Assembly: GCA_001953115.1 (NCBI GenBank)
Contig: LSSL01000247.1
Location: 1-36,026, forward strand
Direction: 5' to 3'
Source of the DNA: Smittium mucronatum
Taxonomy: Eukaryota > Kickxellomycota > Harpellomycetes > Harpellales > Legeriomycetaceae
Length of the DNA stretch: 36,026 nt
Position numbers and translations under genes: made by a program. A model generated the notes under the pieces. It worked only from the letters and a program-made list of their open reading frames with translations. It was not told the DNA's origin and searched no databases. The first letter of the stretch is position 1. Every line of letters begins with the position of its first letter. This document shows, in pieces, positions 23,575 through 35,774 of the stretch.

Positions 23575-26500
23575 CGATTTTTTCGTATTTAATTTTCTTG
23601 CATAACTTGTAATTTTGAATTTTAAAGTATAAAGGAATTTTTAATTTATGGTTATTAAGATTAATTTAAAATATTATTAATAAAGTTTTAATGAAATAAA
23701 AAGCTTCTAAATCCAATGCTAGAGTTATTTAAGTTAATTATAAATTCCATGTCATTATATCTGATGCTTTTCATATACATTAAGGGTTTGAAATTCTTAT
23801 ATAACCTGTGTATTTATATGATTATTCTAATATAAAATTTTTGAGATATTATAAATTCGGGTATTGGAAGAGAATTTTCAAAAAAAAATTTATATAGATG
23901 CGAGATACATCTAAATTGATAAATACAATAAAATTATTTTGCTGATTATTTGGCCAAACATTTATAGATATTTATTAGAATTTTGGAAACTTTTATTACA
24001 GGTCTCACTGAACTCAAAGATGGTTTTTAAAATTATAATATGATGCTAAAAGTAACTATTTTCTACATTCCCAAATAAAATACGTCTTATTTAGATTATT
24101 TTTACTTTTTTTACAATAATTTTAATTTTTATCGACTATGACCAACTTTACCCTAATCATGATTAGCTTTTTTCTGATTATTTTATAGTATGGTTTAAAT
24201 TTTAATCAGTTTGATTTATATATTCAAATTTACGGTTATAAAAATACCAAATTAAAAATTTGCGTATATTATTTTATATCGAATAGATATAATATCATAA
24301 CACTTAAAATTAGGTAATTTGAAATAAAATAAAAAATTTGAAAGTCTAAAATTTTCAGAAACTAATTAAAACCCATTTTTGCTTAAGCTTATGAGCCAAA
24401 AAAAAGCCACTATAAAGGATTGAATTTCTAAAAAAAATAATAGAAACTAAAGAATTATTTATAACTTATTTATCAGTAAAATTCATCGGTGAAAATTATT
24501 TAAATGTAATTTTATAGAAAATAATTAAATTTTTTACCCAATACCTCTTTTTGTATCACCACTTGAGGGATATTTTTAATTAGCCTTTTGATGTAATCTA
24601 AATAAATTATTCTATGAAAATAAATCAACTAAATAGGAAATTTATCGTGAAAACTTTTATAAAAATTTCAATTAATAAGATATTTAATAGGTACTTCAAA
24701 TATTTGAAATCCACTTTAGCATCGACATTACGGATATTTTGAAATATTTTCTATGATAAAACGCTCAGCTAATCTAATATGGAAGAACAGGGAGATAATT
24801 TATTAATTTTAATGTCTTTATTAACTAAAATTTTAAAATAATTCCGCTTTTAATACTTTTTAAGAGATTTTTATAGGTAATTAAATCAAATAAATAAATA
24901 TCAACCCCAAAAAATAATATTAATTTAGATATTATGCTATAATTAAAATCGCATTTCGGAAATCTAATTAATTTTAAATGGTATTACATTTCTTATGGTG
25001 TAAAAAATCAGCTTTATTTTGTCTCAAAACACCTAAAGGGTGTTTAATTAAAGAAATTTCGATAAATTAATTTTATATCTTTAATAACTTCAGAAATACT
25101 CCTAGATTAGCGTGTAATGACTTTTTATATGGTTTTATAAAAAAATATTTCAAATAATCTCTCCAGCAGAGTTCTCATCGCTCCAAAGAAAAAAAAATTA
25201 CAACAGAATATAGAGTTGTATTTTATCAATTTATAAAGAAATTGAAGAGAGTGTACAGATTTTCAAGTGATATTCTCCAATAAAAATTGTGTTATCTTTT
25301 TTTAAGTTAATCACTAGATTTTTTTATTAATCAAAATAACAAACCCTGAATCGCATTATAATAATAGTGTATATATGCATATATAAACTATAAAATATTC
25401 GAAAATCTAATAATCTTTTTGAATATAATAAATTATGTTCTATATTTGATCTTAAATTACACTATAAGTAATTTGATAGTGATTTCTGTTCTTGTGACTA
25501 CATTTTTTAGTAAATTTATTCTATGTTACCTTTTTTTTAGTTCTCATTAAGAAACCCATTTTTAAGATGAAAATATTGGTTAATATATATTTTTGGCACT
25601 TTTTTTATTTTTACTCACAACTTCAACATTTCCATACACCGCCTTTTTCTGTAAAATTTTCGGTAAGATCGAGAAAAATTTATTGGTCCTTATATTAATA
25701 TCGTTTTTTTAAAAAATACTGTGAATTATATTGCTCTTTTTCCTATTATATTATTTTCTTGACTTTTCAATAGCACTTTTTGCCTCAATTGAACTTATTT
25801 CAGTTGAAAAATATTCCATTATTATATTTTAATTTGGTTTAATCCATTCAAAATCAAATATAACAAGGGAGATATATATATAATTATAGTTTCAATCACC
25901 GAAAAAATTCAAATACATTTTTCGATAATGGATAAATGTTCTTTTATTTGATTTTATCAGATGAAGTGCTATCTTTGATATTATATCTGTAAGGAACCTA
26001 ATGGTTCTTGGAAAAGACTAGGGTATATAGACTTATTATGACTAATGTATATTTCAAACGAAGGAGGAATAAAAAGATAAGAAAACTAATTGAAAATCTT
26101 GCATTCCAAAAAGTGGGAATGCGAGCTGTTTATAAAGGATAAGAGGAAAGTTTTTAATAGCTTATATGAAACTTTAATCAAGGGTTAATGTGCGCAATCA
26201 ATAATGATCGGATAATTACAATATCTTTACGATTTAGAGTTTAATATAGTGCATTTCAAGATGATTAATAATATTATTTTGATAAAAGTTTACCGTTATT
26301 GAATAAAAATCCTATGAAGTATGATTTTTTTACTTCTATTCAAAATTTAAATCCAGGCCATAATAAAAGTACTAATTTTTTTTTTTTGTGTTTATGTTTT
26401 ATATTTCGATAAAAAAATTAATTTAACCTAATGAGGGGAAGAATAAAAAAATATTTGGAATTTTACCACTATTAAAATGTTTTAAATTTTAAATTTTGAG

Positions 26501-27834
26501 GGGGTTGTACCGTTTTTTGAAACTTTTTAATATATTATCGCAAGTAAAATTTTAACATTATATCTGAATAGTAATCAGTATAAAAAATCATGTATGAAAA
26601 TTTAGGTATTAGCCATTTTTATTTTCACCTAAATTTTTTTTAAAGTTAGATAAAATGGATTTTATAAAACACTTTTTATCATTTTTAAATCTTTTACTAT
26701 TCTTAAATTTTAAAATTATAATACTATACTACTGAAATATATGAAAATTATTATAAGGAAATGAATATTTAAAAAAATGATGGATTAAGTGAAAAAAAAA
26801 AAATTTTTTATTAAAATTTAAATTCTTTATTTATAATATGCATATAATACGCCTATTTGATGGCATCTCTTTGCATTCTTATTCATTATGCACATAATAA
26901 GTAATGCAAAAAATTTGTACTATTCATGTTTTTTATATGTAATACACTATTGAAATTCTCTAGCACAACGAAAAAGTTGTTTTTTTATTATTATTGTTAG
27001 AATTTTCGGCCTAATTTTTGTAAAGTAAAAATTTTCGTTTTTTGATGCTACTATTTTGAATACTCCAAAAAAAATTTTTTTTTTTTTAAACTTTAAATAT
27101 TTTACCAAGTGGAATTTAGTAGAAAAAAATTCTTTAAAATTTTACACGCATTGAATTCTAATATCAAAACTTTGATGCAGAAAGTGGGCTTTCAAATATT
27201 GTGGAAAATCAGTTTTTTTATTATTTTTTCGAAAACCATACTATTAATTGGTAGAATATTTCAACTTTTAATGATATTAAATTTTAACTCTTTTTTGCAA
27301 AATTTTCCGAAAAAATCTCTTAACTGGGCATTTTCTCATAATTTTATTTCAAAAAGATGAATACCTCCATTTTTCTATCAATAATCAATAAATAATATTT
27401 CTTGTTTTTTGTTAGATATATGTACTTTTTTATATGTAAAAATACTATTTGGGGACCTTCCTACTAATAGGATACACTATAAAAACGACATGTTTATTAA
27501 TAATCCCCCACTTCAGTTTTTTTTTTATGAATAACTAAAATTGTTGGATAGCCATCGGTATCACTGTATCTTGGTAAATTCTAATAAAAAAAAAATCGCA
27601 TCTAAGTTTTCATCGATATTCATTATTGGACATCATTGATTCATTACTTGATATATTCACTTTAAATTAAAGTTATTTCGTTTTTAGAATTTTTGGATGA
27701 ATTCGAATCTATTTTTTATGGATATATTTTTTGAAATAAAATTAAGATACTTCCTACTAAAAAATGGTTCGCTGATATATAATAGAGGTGATACATACAC
27801 ATTTAAGCATATATATTTGTGTAACAATATTTAT
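23575..27834. other. AT-rich desert with one weak coding-like patch
   Basis: No intact gene. At 26011-26376 (+) one frame reads KTRVYRLIMTNVYFKRRRNK and later LIENLAFQKVGMRAVYKG, with several stops, in a locally G-richer tract; family unknown. Small hairpins occur at 25027-25045 (AAACACC/GGTGTTT) and 26101-26122 (GCATTCC/GGAATGC). Confidence 0.4.
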
Positions 27835-27846
27835 AAAAACAGAAAA
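27835..27846 (-). terminator. Pol III terminator after tRNA-Tyr
   Basis: On the tRNA sense strand a T4 run (27846-27843) begins three bases after the discriminator base, followed by a T5 run (27839-27835). This is a standard RNA polymerase III stop, and the only one after the tandem tRNA pair. Confidence 0.8.
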
Positions 27847-27848
27847 CT

Positions 27849-27929
27849 TCCGAACACCCGGATTTGAACCAGGGACCTAGAGATATCAATTAACTACAGT
27901 CTCCCGCTCTACCGCTGAGCTATATTCGG
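27849..27929 (-). tRNA. tRNA-Tyr(GUA): tRNA-Tyr (GUA) with 9 nt intron
   Basis: Full cloverleaf on the minus strand. The acceptor is CCGAATA/TGTTCGG with discriminator A, and the D stem is GCTC/GAGC. The anticodon stem GGAGA/TCTCT has anticodon GTA at 27897-27895. The T arm is CCTGG-TTCAAAT-CCGGG. The C1-G72 pair is the eukaryotic/archaeal tRNA-Tyr identity pair. A 9 nt intron (TTAATTGAT, 27893-27885) sits one base 3' of the anticodon, the canonical position, as usual for eukaryotic tRNA-Tyr. The internal B box GGTTCAAATCC is intact. It lies 8 bp downstream of tRNA-Leu with no terminator between, so both may come from one transcript. Confidence 0.95.
27885..27893 (-). other. tRNA-Tyr intron
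   Basis: Nine bases between positions 37 and 38 of the tRNA, to be removed by the tRNA splicing endonuclease and ligase. Removing it restores a 7-base anticodon loop, CTGTAGA. Confidence 0.85.
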
Positions 27930-27937
27930 AATAGTGT

Positions 27938-28020
27938 TAGTGGCTGTGGGGTTTGAACCCACGATCGACTCTGTCGAATGGAACTTAAGTCCACCGCCTT
28001 AACCACTCGGCCAAACCACT
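27938..28020 (-). tRNA. tRNA-Leu(UAA): tRNA-Leu (UAA)
   Basis: Class II tRNA on the minus strand, 83 nt. The acceptor AGTGGTT pairs with AGCCACT, with discriminator A as expected for Leu. The D arm is GGCCGAGTGGTTAAGGC. The anticodon stem is GTGGA/TCCAT with loop CTTAAGT, giving anticodon TAA. The long variable arm is TCGAC-AGA-GTCGA, and the T arm is GTGGG-TTCAAAC-CCCAC. The A and B boxes are intact and there is no intron. The gene is followed on its own strand by 8 bp and then tRNA-Tyr; the spacer ACACTATT has no T4 run. Confidence 0.96.
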
Positions 28021-31000
28021 TATTATTTATCAGAAAATTAATTAATATATACAATTAACAATATTTTCCGAATGGTTTTTAGATTTTTTATGATATACAT
28101 AATATCCATAATTTTGGTTTATTTTATTATGTCTTAGACTATTATTCACATCCATGAGCGATTTTGAAAGGTTATTCGTGTAAAATTATATTTATATACC
28201 TTCTTTTCGCACTGATTTGTTTTTTTTACTCTATTTCTCTTAAAAGAATAATTATGCTTTTACCTAATTATTCTCCATTAGCTCTGGTTTAAGAGATAAA
28301 TTCATTCATATGACAAAAATAATCTATATTTAAGGAAATTAAATGGATTAATTTTTTAAAAAACTGGAGGAATAATATTTTTACCTTTTAATATTCTTCC
28401 CAATACTTTATGTGTACTGTTATATCACTCAAAATACTATCATTAAAGATGAAATATATATACAGTGGAATTCTGAATATATATCCATGATAATATAAAA
28501 ATAAAAATACTCTAAACGTAGCTTTTTTCGAACTATGATTTTTTTTAAATAATAAAATTTTAAGAAAAAGGTCTCGTAAACAATTATATTATGATAACGA
28601 GTTTTTTAACTTTCCGATTGTAACATTGCAGCTGTAATATCTTCATTTTGGGTCGAATTTATATTTTAAAAATTTTATTATTTACATTCGTATTATTTTA
28701 ATTTCATGACTCCATTTCTGAAGACTAAATAGCCATATTTAATAAAATATTATTAATTAAATTCCAATACACCATATTTTTCCTGTATAAATAATTTTTA
28801 TTATTAAAATTCCAAATTTTAAAATCTATTTTTTTTATTTTAAGTAATACGATAAAAAATATTATTATTAAATATTTTCTTCAAAGTTGAAATAAAAAAA
28901 GTATAAATATTCATATTTTTTGGAAAAAGAAGGGGTTAACTTACATGAATTTAAAGGCATCTAAAACACATCAAGGTATTCGAAAAATATTGGGTTTTTT
29001 ATTAAGAATTGTTTAAATATGATAAAATCAAAAAAAAACCAAAAACTTTTTTCTTAGAAATTTAATATTAAACACTTTGAGAAGCAGATGTAAAAATAAA
29101 ATATCGCATGGTTTATGGGGGGGGATTTCCTTTGTACTGTTCTATCAAAAAAATAAAACTATAAAAAATTGGTTTATCAACCTCAAACATGGAAATATTA
29201 GAAATAAAAGTGTTTCCAGGATGAAAAAGTTTTAAAAAAATCCTAAAAATTTGTAACCCATTACTTTGATTTATTTCAAACCGATATTTTTTTTATTATA
29301 CAAGAAACAACCTATAAAAATTCAAACTATAAGACAAAATAGTAATATATTTAATAGGAAAATAGGTAATAACATTGATTTATCTTTAGAATTATATCTT
29401 GTATATAATTCATAAATATTTTGATTTCTTAACAGAGGTAAAATTTTTAATTTATTTCTAAAGTATATTAAAAAAATATTGTGAAAAAGTATATGATTCT
29501 GCTAATGTAAATAGTGTGTATTTTTTAAGAAGAGTTGCATTAAAAAAGATTGAATTTTTATGAATCTTTTTTAAAATAAATAAATAATAGTAATAATTAT
29601 TTATAATCGAGAAATTTTGAGATGGAATTATTTTAAAACCTACCAATCTATTTTATATTAATCTTTAATAAATTTCCTACCTTTACTGAGAAATAAACTT
29701 GAAATTTACCAATAAATCATTAAATATATTTATAGCTATTAAAGATTCATTATATAAAACCTATAAATATTTTTTCTTCAATTTTTCTCTTTCTATATCT
29801 TTTTACCATTTTCATTTGTACACCATTTACAAATATACAGTTTTGAAATTTAACAATAAGAATTTGGTATAAATAGACTTTCTATAACAAACCATTGGAT
29901 ATAGAGACGCTTTATTATCCCTTTAAAAAAAATTTTTTTTTGGTTTAATCTATTTTTTGTATTTAAATTTTTTTAAAATATATCCAAATTTAATTTTTTA
30001 TAATTTTTTATTAATAAAATATGGGAATGTGATATCTATAAGAGATTATTGTTTCTTAAAAATATTATTTATTTATGTTTTTTTGACAAGGAAATGTACA
30101 AGATATATATTTTTTTTCGAGTTTTAAACTTTACACATAAACCTTCTTCAAATAAAAAATTACATCACTTTTATTATTTTAAAAAAATTAATATTTTAAA
30201 TTTTATTTTAACTCCATCCAATTATCTCTTTATATAAGCCACCGCCTTTTTAAGAGTGTTTAAAAATATTTAATCTATCTTGGTTGATATGATATTTAAA
30301 AAATCAAACAGAAACTTGAGGGTAAAAAATTCAGTATATATTATTATAAAATTTCAGAATATTATAAAAAAATCGATTGATTTGATCCAATCAAACATAA
30401 TTAGATAATTAAAAGATTAAAATTAATCTTTATAAATCATAATTTATTGCAATAAACTAGATAAAAAATATCATATTCAATCAATTTTATTAAAAATTAC
30501 ATTTACGAATAAGAAATATTTTATAATGAATTATTAATTAAGCAGATAAGAATTTTTTTATTCGGTTAAGGATAAATTAATTATTTTTTTGATAACTTTT
30601 TTTGTAGATGTTTATTTATAGTTTAATTTAAAAAAATTGATGGTATTTAAATGAAAGAGATGTTTCTTAAAAAAATTATTGAATTAATAGACCATATAAT
30701 TGAAAACTATTAAGCTACTTAAATTTGTTGTCATTCCTTTGATTAAATCTTCATTTATTATTATTTTACTGTATAAAATTATATCATTTGAGGGTGTGCT
30801 AGTATATTTTTTAAGGATATATACATAGTATTACTCTTTAGTATCCTTGTTTTATAAAACGGGTATAATAATTAAAATGATTATTTTTTAATATTTATAA
30901 AGAAATAAAAAGCATCTGTTATAAAAAAAAAAAATTGAAAATTTATTTTTTATAAGAAAACTAGTTTTTTTAAAGATAAAATATTATTATATATCTTAAA

Positions 31001-31260
31001 ATTGGCTTACAAAACAAAATATATAAATCTTTTATTAATCAGAAATTTTAATGTTGGATAGATAAAATTCATATATATATTATATATATAGATATTTTTA
31101 TTTTAAATTAATGAGATTTTTTTCAAGTGTTTTTTTTTATTTTTTCGCACTTAAATATTTTAATTTCAATGAAATCTATTAAAAAAAAAATTTTAGTTGT
31201 AAATTTAGATGAAATTTTTATAATTTTACAGATAATTTAAGGTTCTCTTCTTTAAAATCT
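28021..31260. other. AT-rich desert
   Basis: I see nothing supportable apart from homopolymer runs, including G8 at 29117-29124, and short AT palindromes such as the one near 31066-31092. Confidence 0.5.
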
Positions 31261-31267
31261 ACCTTTA

Positions 31268-31700
31268 ATCAATGCCATCGAGCTATGATGTAGCTAGAGA
31301 GTCAGAGGGGAGTTTGGTGAATTTTTTTAATACTTTTAATATCTTTTTATTAAATCTTGAAACTTTAATTTAATTTATGATATATTTCTAAAAAAATCCA
31401 TCGAGAAGTATACCTGATTTTTCGAAATGCTTTTTGTTATTATTTTTTTACATCTTTTATGCTACCACACGTCATTTCTTACTTTAAATATTAAAGTTTT
31501 GAGACGCTGTTAAAAAGATTAAAGAAATTTCATTTTTGTTACATATCACCTTCGAACTAATTCATGTCCCTTGAACCAGCGACTCGGTAGATTGAGCTGC
31601 TATAGGGGCATATGAGAGTTGATTGATAAATTTTTTCACTTTTATTTTATTTTTAAACCAGTTTTTATGATATATTATCGAATTAAAAATATAATTTGAG
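31268..31700. repeat. Two weakly similar units with tRNA-like fragments
   Basis: Around 31278-31385 and 31592-31680, two stretches share the order GAGCT, then GAGAGT, then a T6-7 run, then TTTATGATATAT, suggesting a diverged direct repeat spaced by about 300 bp. The second is preceded by TTGAACCAGCGACTCGGTAG, whose TTGAACCAG resembles the T arm of the local tRNA-Tyr on the minus strand. The GAGCT blocks resemble a D arm on the same strand. No complete cloverleaf or paired A/B boxes can be drawn. It may be an eroded tRNA-derived SINE. Confidence 0.3.
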
Positions 31701-31887
31701 CAATAAATAAATATATTAATTTCTAATATCTATATCATAATATTTCGATCATATTCCTTGAGCTTTAAAGATATGATATTATGGATTCATGGTCTTTACG
31801 GAGATTTAAAAGCCCTTAAATATAAAACACACCCAATTTAATTTGATATTCAACAGTTTTTGGCGTTGATTGGATTAATTGGTGGAA

Positions 31888-32466
31888 AAAATCATGAAAA
31901 AATAGATAAAATCTGGAAATATCCCCAAATTCTGGAAAATCTAAACAGAATCTATTTTTTACCAGTCATTTTTTTCCCACAAATTTCGGGAAATTTCTAA
32001 TTTTTTTTTTATTTTGGCTAAAATTAACTTAAGCTACATTATTTTTCCAATAATTTTTTATATAAATGATTCTTTAGTCGTTTCACAAAGAACAAGTCGA
32101 ATATATATGTCTCATTTTTACCCTTTCAGTACAATTGGTTAAAGTATAGCTATCACTATCCTATAACTCCTAGTGATTGGATAAGTCTAATTATAAATCA
32201 AATATAAAAGCGATAACTAGCTAAAAAATGGGCTTCAGAATATTTCTGGGTCCCAAAATAGAATAAAAAATACAAGGTTGTTTTTTAGAACGGCAAATAA
32301 ATGAATTAAATCGAGAAAAACTGTTTTATAAGGACTATAAATAGTTTTTTGCGGAATTTACATGAAATAATCGGACAGAATGGCTGGTAAAAAAATATAT
32401 ATTCTGTTCATATTTTCCAAAATTTACGGAAATTTCCAAATTACATCTACTTTTTGCTGATTTTGT
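31888..32466. repeat. Inverted repeat, ~85 bp arms, ~400 bp spacer
   Basis: The arm at 31888-31970 is a diverged reverse complement of 32379-32466, about 80% identical by eye. Matching blocks include AAAATCA, TAGAT, TGGAAAT, TGGAAAAT, AACAGAAT and TTTTTTACCAG. The spacer holds no ORF but includes a tRNA-like D arm at about 32124-32150. The structure suits a non-autonomous foldback element; it differs from the one at 1202-2101. Confidence 0.65.
32124..32150 (+). other. tRNA D-arm-like relic
   Basis: TCAGTACAATTGGTTAAAGT fits the eukaryotic tRNA D arm / Pol III A box closely, and GTAC can pair with the following GTAT. No anticodon stem or B box follows at the proper distance, so this is not a functional tRNA. 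It may be a SINE or tRNA fragment. Confidence 0.35.
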
Positions 32467-34682
32467 GGGAAAAAACTATTTGCCAATAATAACATGCAAG
32501 AAAAAGTAAAATTTTAAGAAAATAAAAAATTGAACAGCTCATTTTTTAAAAAGAAGATGGAATTTTTTATAAAATCAGTTGCGAAAAATTCAGAGTTTGC
32601 TTATACATTTGTAAAAGAGATGAATGTTCTAAAATTTCAGCTATAGATTGAGTAAATAAATAAAACCCACTTTTTTTATTATTAAAAGGCTGATTATTTA
32701 AAAAATAACAATATGGATCAGTTTTTTCACGGTTGATTTTGCGAATAGAAAATAATATGAGAAAAATTTATAAAACAAGCTGGTAATACTGTGATTTACG
32801 ATAAATCTTTCTATATCAATGATACATAATTTATATTTAAATTGAACTAGGGTATTTCTCTTGATATTTAGAGAGTGTTTTATTAATTTTTTAAATTAAA
32901 TTTGCAGATTTTATACAATAAAAAAATAATTGAATTATAATTAAATAAAATATATAGTTTTATTGTTACTTTTACTAATTTTGGTTATTAGTGCATATAT
33001 GCTTTAATATTTAGTAGAAATAATTTAAATTAATAAAAAATAGTAAATTATAAGTAAACTAAAAATTATATCCGCAGTGATGATTATATAATTTCATCCG
33101 GAAATAGATTATTTTTTTTTTCAACTTCATTTTACATTTCAGAAAAAAAATATTTTTTTCAAACAAATTTATAATTCCGATTCATCATTGAATCAAACTT
33201 TCACTTTTAAAAATTAAACACATATATATATATTCTGCAAAGATTCTTTTTTTTTTTTTTTTTACTAAAGATGTGCATTTTTCTAATGCTAATTTTTTTT
33301 TAATTTTTCTCATTATATAATAATGGGGGTTTATTTGTGGAAAAAAGATAAAATTAAGTTTTTAAAATAACAACCGAATTGATGTTTTATTTATATCCAG
33401 ACACATTAAATGAACTTTTTTGTTGTTGTTTTTTTTTTTTTTTAAATTTCTTTACTATTTACACAAAAATAAAAATCACTTTAATATAAAGAGTCGTTTT
33501 CAAAAAATTAAACGTAGCGAACTTGCCAAGAAATTGGGGGATTAAATCAAGATTAGATTTTGAGATATGAACAACTGTTTTGAAAATGTCTAGATATATT
33601 TACAACGCCAAAGAGGAGTATTTGGGATTTTTTTTTTTGAAATGGATTTATAACACTATAGTCTACAATAATAGTTATATATTATAAAGATTATTTATAG
33701 AGATTCAATCGCCACCTTGGTTGTTGAAAATATGAAGGATGGAGGAAGATTTGATTGCTTTTAAATGTTACAAGATTTATTTTTCCCAGAAACAATACAA
33801 TATTTGGATATTTTTTTACTCTAATGCAAAAGTACGTATAGTTCTGATAATATCTTTGTTTTATTGAGCCTCACCATTTGTTTTGTTTTTTTTTTGAAAT
33901 ATAGGGGGGGGGATTTTTTTTGGTTTTAAATTGGTATATTAAATTTAAAATGTTATGATATAATAGATATAAAAAAAAAACATGCTTTAATTTCACATTT
34001 TTATAAAGATTCTCTTTATTGGGATAATATATCTTGATGAATTCAGATATATCAAAGTATTAAAGAGAAAATAGCATTGATTTAAAAAAAGATGGATATG
34101 ATTTTTTTTACGATTTAAAATATAATAATACTATAAATCATAGGTGGTAATGCAAATACTATTTTGTGAAAAATGAAAAAAATTAACATGGATGGGCATT
34201 TATTATTATTTTTGACGACATTTAATGAAAAGGATGGTTGATATTATCATTAGTATCTGGGAGTTGTTGCAGATTTTAACTTTATATAGAATAATGGGGG
34301 GGGGGAGAAGAGGATATTTGTGGTCCTTTACGATTGCATTTAAATAAATTTATGACCTGACCTTTTGGTTTCCAATAAAAAATTAAATATACATTGATTT
34401 ACAGTAATCAAATTAAGAGTTTTTTTTTTTCCAAATTGGGCAATGGGGGGGGGTAGCCACAGAAAGAAACTAATTTAAATTTTAATCAATGGTTTTTATT
34501 TTACTATCTTGGCACGAATTATGGTAATGTAAATTTTCAGTAGTAAATTTAAAAATATTTGAATATTTACGTCATTTTTAGATTTTACTTGTCTTTATCA
34601 ATGAAAAATTTATAACAGCACAGAAATGGACGTATTTTACAAGTTGAATTATTTTTATATCAGATTTTTTATTTTATTTTTT
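32467..34682. other. AT-rich DNA with long T and G runs
   Basis: No gene supported. Poly-T tracts of 14 or more occur near 33246-33263 and 33429-33443. G9 at 33904-33912, G10 at 34296-34305 and G9 at 34445-34453 lie on the same strand. A frame near 33700-33870 (+) reads as plausible protein with one stop but has no recognisable motif. Confidence 0.45.
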
Positions 34683-34710
34683 TATCACGGAATTTTATTG
34701 TAAGATAACG
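34683..34710 (+). repeat. Dispersed 28 bp motif, copy 2
   Basis: Identical to 21583-21610 at 27 of 28 positions. It continues into GATAACGCCCTT, whose GATAACGCCCTT block recurs at about 35745-35756. A partner block CAAATTGGT-xx-TGC begins at 34746 and again at 35682. Confidence 0.75.
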
Positions 34711-35399
34711 CCCTTATATCAGATTTAAAGGCAATATAGTTTATTCAAATTGGTGGTGCTGTTACCGAACGTTGCCAAGTGGGATATTTTAAATGGAAGC
34801 GTATGATGTTATAGTATTTAATTGTATGATTATTATTTTTTTATTATTGAGAATGTGTGAGATTTGATTTAGAAAATTTGTGCATTATAAAAGAGTAATT
34901 TATAGATATTGGGATGGATTAAATTTGAAACAAATAGATGCTTTTGGGGATTAAAAGTGGAATTGATTTCTTGTTTTTTTTGTTTTTTTTTACAGGAAAA
35001 ATTGGCCTGATATAAAGATAATATATGGTACGAAAAAAAAAAACAAGTTGGATATTGATTTTTTTTTTTTTTTTTACGGAATTACGTAAATGTATAAACA
35101 GGGCGAAAATGCGGGCTGGGTTATACAAGAGTCCCTTTTCCGAAAACTAGAAAACAATGGCTTATTATTAAATAAATTATTATAGGGAAACAAACATCTT
35201 TGACTAGTAATATTAATTGGATGAGGGTCTGGTTTCATCATTGCAATCATCTCTTTATTCGATGAGGCAGAAAAACTGTACACGTAGAAGGATGTTCATT
35301 ATTAGAGGCTAGTATAAATAACCCCGCCAATTGAAACGATGTTTGCACTCACCCTATAAATATGTAGATCAAATAAACCAACATTACGTTTCGGGACAT
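34711..35399. other. Mixed-composition DNA without clear gene
   Basis: Less AT-biased than the deserts. Around 34741-34790 both strands read as plausible peptide, but no start, splice signals or family is evident. A TATAAATA-like box at 35311-35318 has no gene attached that I can identify. Confidence 0.35.
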
Positions 35400-35700
35400 G
35401 GAATACATGCGGTTATTGGATGAATGATAGGTCAAGCAGTAGAAATACAGGCAACGTATAGGGATGATGGATGCAGTTGCGAGTGGACGAATGAGAAGAG
35501 ATTGGAGCCATGCAAACAATGGGAAGAAAAAGGGAGGGGGAGAGTATATGTTTGTCGAAGGGAGGCAAAGGCGCAGGTATTGGCTGAGCTGTTGGGAGAG
35601 CTGTAGAGGGGGTTTTATGGGGGCTGACGAAAGGCACCAAGACGAATGGGGATGGTGAATGCCTATTAGACCCAAAGACGCCAAATTGGTAATGCACTCA
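35400..35700. other. GC-richer, purine-rich patch
   Basis: The plus strand is strongly purine-rich. Several overlapping frames are open on both strands: 60 and 64 codons on plus; 94 and 111 codons on minus, the minus ones rich in Pro and Ser. None shows a recognisable domain, and simultaneous openness in many frames is what purine-rich, stop-poor DNA gives. It could contain an exon of a gene extending beyond the window, but I cannot support one. Confidence 0.35.
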
Positions 35701-35774
35701 CTGGCAAATTAGGTTGGAGAATGGGTAGAATTAAGGGTAGGGGGATAACGCCCTTTGTTGTTGCTTTTTTACGC

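Noticed and set aside
27109..27360. 83-codon plus-strand ORF
   Set aside because: AT-driven Phe/Lys/Ile composition with no domain or splice context.
31560..31625. tRNA-like sequence near TTGAACCAGCGACTCGG
   Set aside because: Not a functional tRNA: the A and B boxes are imperfect and too close, and no acceptor or anticodon stem forms.
35349..35697. Pro/Ser-rich minus-strand ORFs of 94 and 111 codons
   Set aside because: They overlap each other and two plus-strand frames in purine-rich DNA that is poor in stops; no domain is visible.
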